Positions 7,466-16,614 are shown, numbered from the stretch's first letter. The stretch: DNA of 64,000 nucleotides from Ovoidimarina sediminis (GCF_032586175.1 NZ_JAWHTE010000004.1:244818-308817), one strand, 5' to 3'. The notes: generated by a model not told the origin, from the letters alone. Made by a program: numbers and translations.

Positions 7466-8989
7466 TCAGGAGAGATCCCCCGGCAAAAGCGCATCGGGCA
7501 GGTTCTGGTAGCAGACCGGGCGCAGGAACCGCCGGATCGACAGCGTGCCAACGGAGGTGGCGCCGAAGTTCGTGGAAGCCGGGTAGGGGCCGCCGTGAAC
7601 CATCGCGTCCGCAACCTCCACCCCGGTTGGGAAGCCGTTCGCAAGAACGCGCCCCGCCTTTCTTTCAAGGATCGGCAGCAGACGCCGGGCCAGCGCCGTG
7701 TCGCCTTCGTCGAGGTGGAGTGTTGCGGTCAGCTGACCGTGAAGGGAGCGCGCGATGTCTTCCATCTGGTCTGCGCCGTTCGTGCGGACGATCAGGCCCA
7801 GGGGGCCGAACACCTCTTCACCGAGGGCGGCATTGGATAGCCAGGTTCCGGCGTCGGTTTCATAGAGATACGGTGTGGCGTTCCGTAGGTCGCAGACCGA
7901 TGTCAGCACTTCCTGCACCCCGGCGCTCGAGGCCACGCGGTCGCGGCCCTCGCGATAGGCCGCTGCGATCCCGTCGGTCAGCATGGTCTGGGGCGCCGCC
8001 TCGTCCAGCGCGACCTTTGCCGCGGCGACGAAGGCGTCGCCGGCCGCACCGGTATCGATGACCGCGATGCCGGGGTTGGTGCAGAACTGGCCCGCGCCCA
8101 TGGTAAGGGATCCGGTCCAGCCCTGTGCGATGGCCTCGCCGCGGGCTTTCACGGCCTCGGGAAGAAGGAACATAGGGTTGACCGAACCCAGTTCGCCGAA
8201 GAACGGGATCGGCTCTGGCCGCGCTGCGCAGAGATCGAAAAGCGCCCGTCCGCCCGCGAGCGATCCGGTGAAGCCGACCGCCTTTATAAGCGGGTGCTGG
8301 ACGAGCGACTGCCCGACATCCCGCTTGCCGCCCTGGATGAGGGAGAAGACGCCGGGATGCACGCCGGAGGCAGCGATTGCGGCATGGATCGCCTCGGCCA
8401 CGATCTCGCCCGTTCCGGGATGTGCCGAGTGGCCTTTCACAACGACCGGGCAACCTGCGGCGAGCGCGGCGGCGGTATCGCCGCCCGCCGTCGAGAAGGC
8501 GAGCGGGAAGTTCGAGGCGCCGAAGACGGCGACCGGCCCGATCGGGCGCTGGACGAGTTTCAGATCCGGTCGCGGCAGAGGCTGGCGGTCGGGCAGGGCT
8601 GGATCGTGGCGGCGATCGAGGTAATCACCCTTGAGTATGTGCTCGGCAAAAAGGCGAAGCTGGCCGGTGGTACGCCCGCGCTCGCCCTGGAGACGCGCTT
8701 CGGGAAGCCCCGTCTCGGAACAACCGATGGCGGTGATCGCATCGGCGCGTGCCTCGATCTCGTCGGCGATGGCGTTCAGGAAGGACGCGCGGCTTTCACG
8801 GGTGGAATAGCCGAAGCTCCAGAACGCGTCTTCCGCCGCGGTGCAGGCCCTGTCGACATGGGTCGGCGTGCCGATCGAAAAGCTGTGCGCTGTTCCGTCG
8901 GCCGGATCGGATTGAAAGGAGGTGTCGCCTGCAACCCACTCACCTGCGATGAGGTGTTTGCCGTGCGGGGTGAAATTGTCTTCAGGCAT
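7466..8989 (-). CDS. Aldehyde dehydrogenase (alpha-ketoglutarate semialdehyde dehydrogenase type)
   Basis: 507-residue NAD(P)-dependent aldehyde dehydrogenase. Catalytic Glu266 (FFGELGSVNP) and Cys303 (GAGQFCTNPG), the cofactor lysine near 185 (VVVKGHSAHPGT) and the glycine motif GFTGSLAGG are present. The GQFCTNPG form and HPGTGEIVAEAI are typical of 2,5-dioxovalerate dehydrogenases that finish non-phosphorylating pentose or hexaric acid degradation to 2-oxoglutarate. The neighbouring IlvD/Edd dehydratase fits this. The pathway intermediate enzyme (a 2-keto-3-deoxy acid dehydratase) is not in the window, so the substrate remains inferred. Confidence 0.85.
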   Translation of the reverse strand: MPEDNFTPHGKHLIAGEWVAGDTSFQSDPADGTAHSFSIGTPTHVDRACTAAEDAFWSFGYSTRESRASFLNAIADEIEARADAITAIGCSETGLPEARLQGERGRTTGQLRLFAEHILKGDYLDRRHDPALPDRQPLPRPDLKLVQRPIGPVAVFGASNFPLAFSTAGGDTAAALAAGCPVVVKGHSAHPGTGEIVAEAIHAAIAASGVHPGVFSLIQGGKRDVGQSLVQHPLIKAVGFTGSLAGGRALFDLCAARPEPIPFFGELGSVNPMFLLPEAVKARGEAIAQGWTGSLTMGAGQFCTNPGIAVIDTGAAGDAFVAAAKVALDEAAPQTMLTDGIAAAYREGRDRVASSAGVQEVLTSVCDLRNATPYLYETDAGTWLSNAALGEEVFGPLGLIVRTNGADQMEDIARSLHGQLTATLHLDEGDTALARRLLPILERKAGRVLANGFPTGVEVADAMVHGGPYPASTNFGATSVGTLSIRRFLRPVCYQNLPDALLPGDLS

Positions 8990-9168
8990 TTTGTGCTCCT
9001 ATTGCCCGTTCCTGTCTCGGTGCGTGCCGTGGCCGGCAATCTTGGCGCCGGAGGGAGCGCGTCGGGTTTTACACGCTCCGCAGTCGGTCGCCACTTCTTC
9101 CGTCATCCTAGCGGGAATGACAATCACACTGCCGTCCGGAGGATATCTCCGGGATGCGCAGTGCAAGG

Positions 9169-10899
9169 TCAGTTGATCTCAGGCTCTGCGACCGGCCTGC
9201 CGAAATCGGTACGCAGGAAATCGAAATCGCAACCCTTATCCGCCTGCTCGATGTGCTGGGCAAAGACCCAGCCATAGCCCCGCTCATAGCGCGGTTCGGG
9301 CGGTGTCCAGCGGGCGCGGCGCGTGGCGAATTCTTCTTCCGTCAGGATCACGTTCAGTGTGCGGTTCGGTACGTCGATCTCGATGATATCGCCGGTTTCG
9401 ATCAGCGCCAGCGGCCCCCCAATGAAGGCCTCGGGCGCGACGTGGAGTACGCAGGCCCCGTAAGATGTGCCCGACATGCGCGCATCGGACAGCCGAAGCA
9501 TGTCGCGGTGGCCGTGTTTCAGAAGCGCCTTTGGCATCGGGATCATACCCCATTCGGGCATGCCCGGGCCGCCTTTCGGGCCCGCGTTTCTGAGGACAAG
9601 CACGTGATCCGGTGTCATCGGATAATCGTCGTCGTTGATGATGGTTTTCAGTTCGGCATAACTGTTTGCGACGATCGCGGGGCCCTTGTGCGTCTGAAAC
9701 TTCGGATCCATCGCGGCGGGTTTGATCACCGCGCCGTCCGGCGCGAGGTTGCCGCGCAGCACGGCAAGCGACCCTTCGTGATAGGCGGGATTCGACAGGG
9801 GGCGGATGACGTCTTCGTTGAAGTTCCGGGCGCCTTCGATGTTCTCGCCCAAGGTCTTGCCGTTCACAGTTGTGACGGAAAGATCGAGCTTGTCGCCGAG
9901 TTCCTTCATCAGTGCGGGCAGGCCGCCTGCGTAGAAGAAATCCTCCATCAGGTATTGTTTCCCTGACGGTCGAATGTTGGCGAGAACCGGGGTGGTGTGG
10001 CCGATCTCGTCAAGCGTTTCGAGGGTCAGGGGTACGCCCGCGCGCCGCGCCATGGCGATAAGGTGAATGATCGCATTGGTCGAACAGCCCGTTGCCATGG
10101 CGACGGTGACCGCGTTGCGCGTGGCGGCTTCGGTAAGGATCTTGTCGGGTGTCAGGTCTTCCCACACCATCTCGACGATGCGCTTGCCGCAGGCATCGGC
10201 CATGCGCTTGTGGCCCGCGTCGGGGGCGGGGATCGAGGAGGCACCGGGAAGCGTCAGGCCGAAGCCTTCGGCGATCGACATCATGGTCGAGGCCGTGCCC
10301 ATCGTCATGCAGGTGCCGTAGGAGCGCGCGATCCCGCCTTGCACGCCGTCCCACTGTTCCTTTCCGATGGTGCCGGCCCGGCGTTCGTCCCAGTACTTCC
10401 AGACATCCGTGCCACTGCCCAGCGCCTCGCCCGCGTAGTTGCCGCGCAGCATCGCGCCCGCGGGCAGGAAGATGAAGGGAAGCCCCATGGACAGCGCCCC
10501 CATCACCAGCGCGGGAGTGGATTTGTCGCAGCCGCCCAGAAGCACCGCGCCATCGACGGGGTGCGAGCGCAGCGTTTCTTCGACCTCGAGCGCGCCCATG
10601 TTGCGGTAGAGCATCGAGGTGGGTTTCAGGAATTGCTCGGAAAAGCCGTGAACCGGCAATTCCACGGGCGTTCCACCCGCCTTTAGCACGCCTTTCTTCA
10701 CGAAATCCGCGCGGTCCCGCAGGTGGTGGTGGCAGGGCGATAGGTCGGACCATGTATTGATCACGGCGATGACCGGCTTGCCTTCCCAATCGTCTGCGTT
10801 CCAGCCCATCTGCATCGCGCGGGACCGGTGGCCCATGGAGCGCAGGTCGTCGGGCGCGAACCATCGGGCGGAGCGGAGATCTTCGGGTGTCTTCGTCAT
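9169..10899 (-). CDS. IlvD/Edd family sugar-acid dehydratase (L-arabonate dehydratase-like)
   Basis: 576-residue dehydratase. It has the three cysteines expected for the Fe-S cluster: Cys56 (SDLSPCHHHL), Cys124 (LGGCDKSTPA) and Cys197 (YGTCMTMGTAST), plus the active-site region SDARMSGTSYGACVLHVAPEA. The histidine-rich CHHHL and the C-terminal tail RYERGYGWVFAQHIEQAD point to the pentonate/hexonate group rather than to dihydroxy-acid dehydratase of branched amino acid synthesis. It lies 179 bp upstream of the aldehyde dehydrogenase on the same strand, consistent with a sugar-acid degradation operon. Exact sugar acid not determined. Confidence 0.85.
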   Translation of the reverse strand: MTKTPEDLRSARWFAPDDLRSMGHRSRAMQMGWNADDWEGKPVIAVINTWSDLSPCHHHLRDRADFVKKGVLKAGGTPVELPVHGFSEQFLKPTSMLYRNMGALEVEETLRSHPVDGAVLLGGCDKSTPALVMGALSMGLPFIFLPAGAMLRGNYAGEALGSGTDVWKYWDERRAGTIGKEQWDGVQGGIARSYGTCMTMGTASTMMSIAEGFGLTLPGASSIPAPDAGHKRMADACGKRIVEMVWEDLTPDKILTEAATRNAVTVAMATGCSTNAIIHLIAMARRAGVPLTLETLDEIGHTTPVLANIRPSGKQYLMEDFFYAGGLPALMKELGDKLDLSVTTVNGKTLGENIEGARNFNEDVIRPLSNPAYHEGSLAVLRGNLAPDGAVIKPAAMDPKFQTHKGPAIVANSYAELKTIINDDDYPMTPDHVLVLRNAGPKGGPGMPEWGMIPMPKALLKHGHRDMLRLSDARMSGTSYGACVLHVAPEAFIGGPLALIETGDIIEIDVPNRTLNVILTEEEFATRRARWTPPEPRYERGYGWVFAQHIEQADKGCDFDFLRTDFGRPVAEPEIN

Positions 10900-11028
10900 G
10901 GAGGTCTCTCAGGAAACGGACACGGCGCGGGCGGCCATTCACCGGATGATGACACCTGTCGGCATAAGGTCAACGCGCGAACGCCAGTTGACCGCGCATG
11001 TCACAACGGATCGTCCCTGTCCCGGAAG

Positions 11029-11316
11029 TTAGCCCAGCCGGGCGGCCGCCGAAGCCGACGCGTCAAGAATGGTATCAGCTAGCGCTGGGTCATTGACCAT
11101 GCGCGAGAGTGTTACGGCGCCCACCAGCAGCGAAAGGCGCGCATAGCCGATCGACGGATCGGAGCCGTCCTGCAAGAGCGCCGCGACGCGTTTGACGGTG
11201 GCGCTGGCTTCTTCGTGGATTGCGCCCTCCGTGCGAGCGATTTCCGAACCAAGCGCGGCAATCGGACAGCCCGTTCCGCGGTTGTCCACGTGAGCGGGGC
11301 GCAAATATTGGGACAT
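11029..11316 (-). pseudogene. C-terminal fragment of a TetR family regulator
   Basis: About 95 residues match only the ligand-binding C-terminal half of TetR regulators (RGTGCPIAALGSEIARTEGAI, followed by a LSLLVGAVTLSRMVNDPALAD helix). No helix-turn-helix is encoded upstream. Just before the recognisable part the sequence becomes the opposite-strand sulfatase fragment. The fragment cannot bind DNA in the normal way and is best read as a remnant of a rearrangement. Confidence 0.7.
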
Positions 11317-12256
11317 GTACGAGGGCCGCGACATCCCAGAGCCCGAAGTGCCCTACATCCGGTATGAGGAGCGCGATCCCTGGTCTCAGCGGTATTTCAT
11401 GACGATCCGGCAGGACGAATTCGAAATTACGCCGGAACAGCTTTACAATTCCCGCCGCGGATATTTCGCGATGGTCACCCATATCGATGAAATGGTTGGC
11501 GGCCTGATTGACGCGCTGGAAAGCGTCGGGCAGCTCGACAACACCTATGTCTTCCTGATCTCGGATCACGGGGAAATGCTGGGCGAGCGCGGCATGTGGT
11601 TCAAGTTCAACCCCTACGAGGCGTCGGTCAGGGTACCGATGATCGTGCAGGGCCCCGGGGTGAAGGCCGGCCACAGGGAGGAGGGGCTTGCGTCGCTGGT
11701 CGACCTGCTGCCGACATTCACAGACATTGCAAGCGGCGGCAGATTCGACGGGTTCGTCGCGCCTCACGATGGCCGAAGTCTGCTCGATCGGCCCGCGCTC
11801 GACAGCGCGGAGAACCGGGTGTTCATCGAGTCGACCGGCGAAAGCCTTTATGGCCCGGCCTTCATCATGATCGAAGGTCGGAAGAAGCTGGTTCATACGC
11901 GGACCGATCCGAAACTGTTCTTCGATCTCGATGCGGATCCGCTGGAACTGAACAATCTTGCGGAGGCGCCCGAACACCAGGACCAGATCAACCGGATGTT
12001 CGCGGCAATGATGGAAAGATGGGACGAGGAAGACCTTGAAGACCGGATCCGCGCCTCGCAGCGCAAGAGGCTGTTCGTTCAAGAGGCCATGAAGCACGGG
12101 CGCTTCCCGACCTGGGATTTCGGGCCCGACTACGACCCCGGCAAGGTTTACGTGCGAGGTGGCACCGATCCCAGCACGACGGCGACAAAGCAACGGGGCC
12201 GCTTCCCCTATGTCCCGGTGACGCCGCCGCAATTTCCGAGGGGGGCGAAGCGCTAG
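11303..12256 (+). pseudogene. C-terminal part of a sulfatase (choline-sulfatase-like), 5' truncated
   Basis: About 315 residues match the second half of a sulfatase, beginning at YWDMYEGRDIPEP and containing THIDEMVGGLIDAL, ISDHGEMLGERGMWFK (metal-binding and active-site His/Lys region) and the choline-sulfatase-like tail HGRFPTWDFGPDYDPGKVYVR. The N-terminal half with the formylglycine motif C-x-P-S-R is absent, so it should be inactive. Homology starts at about 11303, directly at the junction with the oppositely oriented TetR fragment. An ATG at 11315 could in principle start translation. Confidence 0.7.
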
Positions 12257-12283
12257 GCTCTTAGCACCGGTCGGGCGGATCAG

Positions 12284-13048
12284 GTGGCTGCAAAAGTTCT
12301 GTCCGACAATCGCAACCTGTTGGAAAACAACCCGAATGCTCCAGTGCTCGGCAACCCCGCCGGGGATGTGACGGTCGTCGAGTTCTTCGACTACAACTGC
12401 CCCTATTGCCGCCGCGCGAAGCCGCGTATCGAAGCGTTGCTCGAAGAAGACCCGAATGTCCGGCTGGTCTATCGGGAGTGGCCAATCCTTGGCGACGGGT
12501 CAGTGTTTGCGGCGCGCGCCGCGCTCGCGTCGCGGGCGCAGGGCAAGTACGAAGAGTTTCATTGGGCTCTGATGGGGATGGCGGGGCGGGCCGAGGAAGC
12601 CTCTGTCATGCAGGTGGCTGAACAGGTCGGACTGGATGTCGCACAGCTGCGCCGCGATATGGACGCGCCTGAGATCGACGCGCATATCGCGGCCTCGATG
12701 GAACTCAGCCGCACGCTTGGCTTTAATGGCACGCCGTCATTCGTGATCGGCGATGCGCTTGTGCCCGGTGTCATCGAGGCCGATCAGATGATCCGGCTGG
12801 CGGAGGAAGCACGCGCGGCAAGTCAACAACTTCAGACCGGCGCCGCTTCGTATCCTGCGGCCTTGATTGCATCAATCACGGCAGCGCTTGGCCGTTCTGT
12901 CGCGACCTCGACCGTGCGTGCGTTGAGGTCGGCGGAGACATTGGCCTCCGGATCGAGGGCAGTGATTTCTTTTGTGATTGCAGCCGTGCAGTGGCCGCAG
13001 CTCATTTCCCGGACGTGGAATTTCATGCGGGGTCCTTTCGTGAGTTGA
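12284..13048 (+). pseudogene. DsbA-like thioredoxin-fold protein, lacking signal peptide and with a displaced stop
   Basis: 254-codon frame with a complete-looking DsbA/BdbD core: CPYC redox motif at residues 39-42 (EFFDYNCPYC) and the cis-proline segment GTPSFVIG. Family members normally begin with a signal peptide and a helical segment. Here the frame is open only from the stop of the sulfatase fragment and begins with a weakly supported GTG (12284). The last 70 or so residues, after AARAASQQ, are just the antisense of copZ. The protein is therefore truncated at the front and extended at the back, and would stay in the cytoplasm if made. Confidence 0.6.
12832..13026 (-). CDS. copZ: Copper chaperone, heavy-metal-associated domain (CopZ-like)
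   Basis: 64-residue single HMA domain with the ferredoxin-like pattern and the metal motif M-S-C-G-H-C (residues 8-13). It would bind Cu(I) in the cytoplasm and hand it to the CopA ATPase encoded divergently. ATG 13026 follows AAAGGA at a good distance. Upstream on the same strand is a MerR-type promoter at 13053-13083. The GHC rather than xxC variant is common in these small bacterial chaperones. The gene lies wholly antisense to the 3' part of the DsbA-like frame. Confidence 0.85.
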   Translation of the reverse strand: MKFHVREMSCGHCTAAITKEITALDPEANVSADLNARTVEVATERPSAAVIDAIKAAGYEAAPV

Positions 13049-13052
13049 AGAC

Positions 13053-13083
13053 CAGATAGAGATTCCAGCAGGTGGAAGGTCAA
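13053..13083 (-). promoter_or_regulatory. CueR/MerR-type copper promoter for copZ
   Basis: Minus strand: -35 TTGACC (13083-13078), 19-bp spacer with the dyad CTTCC-N8-GGAA, then -10 TATCTG (13058-13053). An over-long 19-bp spacer with a central CTTCC/GGAAG dyad is the signature of promoters twisted open by MerR family activators. A cueR gene is encoded at 15709. Confidence 0.75.
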
Positions 13084-13123
13084 TCGGAAGAAATCAGCCA
13101 AAAGAAAAAATTGGTCGCGCCCC

Positions 13124-13154
13124 TTGAGATTCCAGTGACTGGAAGCCCTATGTC
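13124..13154 (+). promoter_or_regulatory. CueR/MerR-type copper promoter for copA
   Basis: -35 TTGAGA (13124-13129), 19-bp spacer containing the perfect dyad TTCCAG-TGA-CTGGAA, and -10 TATGTC (13149-13154). It ends 30 bp before the copA ATG. Together with the opposite copZ promoter it forms a divergent pair. Confidence 0.75.
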
Positions 13155-13184
13155 AGTCTCGAAGCCAATCTGAAGGGATTCGTC

Positions 13185-15695
13185 ATGACCCATAACGTGC
13201 ACACCACCTTAAGTATCGAGGGCATGTCCTGCGCGTCGTGTGTGGGCCGTGTCGAAAAGACCCTTTCTGCGCTGCCGGGCGTCTCTGATGTCTCGGTCAA
13301 CCTGGCGTCAGAGCAGGCACGGCTATCAGTCGATAGTTCAGACCGGTTGCAGGATGCCGTCGAGGCGCTCGACAAGCTGGGGTACCCGGCGCGCACGTCC
13401 CGGATCACGCTTAACATCGCGTCGATGTCTTGCGCGTCTTGCGTCGGGCGGGTCGACAAGGCGCTCGCGGATGTACCGGGGGTGCTGTCGGTCACGGTAA
13501 ACCTCGCTGCGGAGACGGCCGTGGTCGAGTATCTGGAAGGTGCGGTCACATCTGCCGACCTGATGGCTGCAACGGCTGATATTGGCTACCCGTCAGAAGT
13601 CGCAGAGGCGAACGCCAGCCAGTCACGCGTCGAACGTAAGGCCGAGGAAGCGGATGCGTTGCGTCGCAACGTCCTGCTCGCGGCTGGCCTGACCCTGCCG
13701 GTCTTCATGCTGGAGATGGGATCACACCTTATCCCCGCCTTTCACATGGTTATCGAAAGCAGTATCGGGACGCAGACATCGTGGATCATCCAGTTTGTTC
13801 TGGCGACCATCGTTCTCTTCGGTCCGGGCCGACATTTCTTCACCAAGGGCATACCGGCGTTGCTTCGCGGCGCACCGGACATGAACAGCCTCGTCGCCGT
13901 CGGAACGGGGGCTGCCTGGAGCTACTCGGTCGTCGCCACCTTCCTGCCCGGACTGCTGCCTGAAGGCGTGCGTGCGGTCTATTTCGAGGCCGCTGCCGTT
14001 ATCGTGGTGCTGATCCTGATCGGACGCTGGCTCGAGGCTCGCGCCAAGGGGCGGACGGGTGCCGCGATCCAGGCTCTTCTGGGGCTTCAGGTGCGGACCG
14101 CGCGTGTCCTTCGCGAAGGAGAGACCGTCGAGTTGGACGTCGACGCACTGAGGCAGGGCGATACGATCCTCGTGCGCCCGGGCGAGCGCATTCCGGTAGA
14201 TGGAGAGGTCGTCGAGGGATCAAGCAATGTCGACGAAAGCATGATCACCGGCGAACCCGTTCCAGTCTCAAAAACTGCTGGAGCCACCGTGACCGGCGGC
14301 ACAGTCAACGGAACGGGCAGCCTGACCTTCCGAGCGTCGCGCGTCGGGGCCGATACCACTCTCGCGCAGATCATCCGCATGGTCGAAGAGGCGCAGGGTG
14401 CCAAACTGCCGATCCAGGGGTTGGTGGACCGGGTCACGCTCTGGTTTGTGCCTGCCGTCATGGCGATGGCTGCCCTGACGGTGGCGGTCTGGCTCGTGGT
14501 TGGCCCGGATCCGGCGCTGACCTTCGCGCTTGTGGCAGGTGTATCCGTGCTCATCATCGCGTGCCCCTGCGCCATGGGGCTGGCCACACCGACGTCGATC
14601 ATGGTGGGAACGGGCAGGGCGGCCGAGATGGGCGTGCTTTTCCGGAAAGGGGATGCCCTTCAGGAGCTTTCGAAAGTCGACGTGGTTGCGCTCGACAAGA
14701 CGGGAACGGTGACAGAAGGCAAACCGACGCTCACCGATGTGGTCGTCGCCGAAGGGTTCGACCGCGATACCGTTCTCGCGCTGATCGCTGCCGTGGAGGA
14801 TCAGTCGGAACATCCCATCGCCGAGGCCATCGTTCGTGGCGCACGGAGCGAGGGGATCGCTGTTCCTTCAGCCTCCGGCTTCCGGTCGGTGACGGGATAC
14901 GGGGTCGCGGCCATGATCGACGGGCAGGAGGTGATGGTTGGTGCGGATCGCTACATGATCCGCGAGGCTGTCGATATCTCCGCCCTTGTCGAAACGGAGA
15001 GGGATTTGGCTGGTCGCGGTCGCACCGCGCTCTTCGCAGCCGTTGATGGCAGACTGGCAGCCGTGATCGCGGTCGCCGACCCGGTGAAATCCGCGAGCCG
15101 CGCGGCGATCTCCGCCTTGCACAAACGTGGTTTTCAGGTCGCCATGATCACCGGCGACAAGCAGGAGACGGCGGATGCCATCGCCCGCGAGACCGGGATC
15201 GACCATGTGATCGCCGGCGTCTTGCCGGACGGCAAGGTCGCGGCGCTCGATGATCTGAGGCGCGGCGGGCGAAAGATCGCCTTCGTGGGCGACGGAATCA
15301 ACGACGCTCCCGCGCTCGCGCATGCTGATGTCGGCATTGCCATCGGCACCGGTACGGATGTGGCGATCGAGTCAGCCGATGTCGTGCTCATGTCCGGCGA
15401 CCTGCGCGGCGTGGTGAACGCGGTCGAGGTGTCGAGGCGAACGATGTCGAACATCCGGCAGAACCTGGTCTGGGCGTTCGGATACAATGTGGCGTTGATT
15501 CCGGTGGCTGCGGGCGTACTTTACCCGGCATTCGGGCTGCTCCTGTCGCCGGTCTTCGCCGCTGGCGCGATGGCTCTGTCGTCGGTGTCGGTTCTGACCA
15601 ACGCCCTCCGCCTCCGCCGTATCGCACCTGCAATGAACGAACGCCCCTCGGCCGAGAGGCGTGTCCCGCAAACCCGAACCCAACCGGCGGAATAG
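13185..15695 (+). CDS. copA: Cu(I)-exporting P1B-type ATPase
   Basis: 836-residue copper efflux ATPase. Two N-terminal HMA domains carry MSCASC motifs (Cys16/19 and Cys83/86). The transmembrane copper-site CPC is at 460-462, the phosphorylation motif DKTGT at Asp504, the P1B-specific SEHPIAEAI lies further on, and GDGINDAPALAHADVGIA is in the hinge. Eight membrane helices are expected. It pumps Cu(I) from cytosol to periplasm. It is followed 13 bp later by cueR and preceded by a 19-bp-spaced MerR-type promoter. Confidence 0.97.
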   Translation: MTHNVHTTLSIEGMSCASCVGRVEKTLSALPGVSDVSVNLASEQARLSVDSSDRLQDAVEALDKLGYPARTSRITLNIASMSCASCVGRVDKALADVPGVLSVTVNLAAETAVVEYLEGAVTSADLMAATADIGYPSEVAEANASQSRVERKAEEADALRRNVLLAAGLTLPVFMLEMGSHLIPAFHMVIESSIGTQTSWIIQFVLATIVLFGPGRHFFTKGIPALLRGAPDMNSLVAVGTGAAWSYSVVATFLPGLLPEGVRAVYFEAAAVIVVLILIGRWLEARAKGRTGAAIQALLGLQVRTARVLREGETVELDVDALRQGDTILVRPGERIPVDGEVVEGSSNVDESMITGEPVPVSKTAGATVTGGTVNGTGSLTFRASRVGADTTLAQIIRMVEEAQGAKLPIQGLVDRVTLWFVPAVMAMAALTVAVWLVVGPDPALTFALVAGVSVLIIACPCAMGLATPTSIMVGTGRAAEMGVLFRKGDALQELSKVDVVALDKTGTVTEGKPTLTDVVVAEGFDRDTVLALIAAVEDQSEHPIAEAIVRGARSEGIAVPSASGFRSVTGYGVAAMIDGQEVMVGADRYMIREAVDISALVETERDLAGRGRTALFAAVDGRLAAVIAVADPVKSASRAAISALHKRGFQVAMITGDKQETADAIARETGIDHVIAGVLPDGKVAALDDLRRGGRKIAFVGDGINDAPALAHADVGIAIGTGTDVAIESADVVLMSGDLRGVVNAVEVSRRTMSNIRQNLVWAFGYNVALIPVAAGVLYPAFGLLLSPVFAAGAMALSSVSVLTNALRLRRIAPAMNERPSAERRVPQTRTQPAE

Positions 15696-15708
15696 GAGAC
15701 TCGTACCC

Positions 15709-16101
15709 ATGAACATAGGAGAAGTCGCGGAACGCTCGGGCATCCCACCGAAGACCATTCGTTACTACGAGGATATCGGGCTGGTGCGCCCGCAACGAAG
15801 CGACAACGGCTACCGGGCGTTTCGCGAAACCGATCTGCACAAGCTTGCGTTCCTCGGACGCGCGCGCGCGCTGGGGTTTTCCATCGAGGATTGTCGGACG
15901 CTGCTCGGTCTCTACGAAGATGAAAACCGCGAAAGTGCACAGGTAAAGGCGATTGCTGAAGAGCATCTAGCCGCGATCGACGAAAAGATCGCGCAGCTTC
16001 AATCCATGCGGTCGACGCTTTCGCACCTCGTCAGATCCTGCCACGGCGATGACCTTCCAGATTGTCCGATCCTCAGCGACCTGGCGGGCAACCCCGCCTA
16101 G
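15709..16101 (+). CDS. cueR: MerR family copper-responsive regulator
   Basis: 130 residues: an N-terminal MerR helix-turn-helix (MNIGEVAERSGIPPKTIRYYEDIGLVRPQR), a long dimerisation helix (about 75-108) and the Cu(I)-binding loop with Cys111 and Cys119 (SCHGDDLPDC), spaced as in CueR/HmrR. The start is the ATG that gives the standard MNIGEVA N-terminus, 13 bp after copA, so it is probably co-transcribed. It likely activates the copZ and copA promoters at 13053-13154. Confidence 0.93.
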   Translation: MNIGEVAERSGIPPKTIRYYEDIGLVRPQRSDNGYRAFRETDLHKLAFLGRARALGFSIEDCRTLLGLYEDENRESAQVKAIAEEHLAAIDEKIAQLQSMRSTLSHLVRSCHGDDLPDCPILSDLAGNPA

Positions 16102-16250
16102 TCTTTGCATCGTGACCAGTGCCTTCGCCGCAGGTAAGGCGGCGCCGAGGATCCTGGATTGCCACCCTCCGGCGCATGTGGCGACGGGAAAGATGACGGA
16201 GCTCGACGCTCTAATTGTCTGATAAAAATAAATAATCCTGATTTTCCGGA

Positions 16251-16270
16251 ACCCTCCAGCGCTGGAGGGT
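16251..16270. promoter_or_regulatory. Perfect 20-bp palindrome upstream of the small membrane gene
   Basis: ACCCTCCAGCGCTGGAGGGT is fully symmetric and resembles CueR/HmrR half-sites (CTCCAG/CTGGAG). It lies 33 bp before the next start codon and is followed by the 12-bp palindrome TTTCTATAGAAA (16273-16284), which could overlap a -10 region. A copper-dependent third promoter of the module is a reasonable inference. Confidence 0.5.
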
Positions 16271-16302
16271 TGTTTCTATAGAAACCAGCCCGGAGGGTCA
16301 TC

Positions 16303-16614
16303 ATGTCAGACGCAACGCATCCGAATACTCAAACGTCAAAGTCCTCGTACGCTGCGCGGCAACCCGAGCGAGAAACCGCGTCGGGGCATTCGAGGTCATC
16401 CTATGGCAAATTCATCGCCATGATCGGCACGTCGACGGCGATCATGCTCGCATTGATGTACTTCAATACCTTCCAGTGGGCGCACCTGTTCTGGTCCGAA
16501 ACGCGCTTCTACATGGCGTTCGTGATGGGGGCGGCCATGGCGCTCGTGATGCTGACGTTCACCGTTGCCAGAATCGAGGAGGTGGGAACGCGTGGCTTGC
16601 GCGACTGCATCTAG
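16303..16614 (+). CDS. Small two-helix membrane protein of copper clusters
   Basis: 103 residues: a polar N-terminal 35 residues, then two membrane helices (YGKFIAMIGTSTAIMLALMY and FYMAFVMGAAMALVMLTFTV). This layout is familiar from small proteins found beside copper resistance genes and from the membrane part of some DUF305 proteins. The C-terminal ten residues (EEVGTRGLRDCI) look unlike the usual tail and may reflect a truncation. The palindrome at 16251-16270 suggests copper control. Confidence 0.55.
   Translation: MSDATHPNTQTSKSSYAARQPERETASGHSRSSYGKFIAMIGTSTAIMLALMYFNTFQWAHLFWSETRFYMAFVMGAAMALVMLTFTVARIEEVGTRGLRDCI

Noticed and set aside
11029..12256. betI-betC choline sulfate locus.
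   Set aside because: The TetR fragment does not look like BetI, both genes are truncated, and betA/betB are absent.
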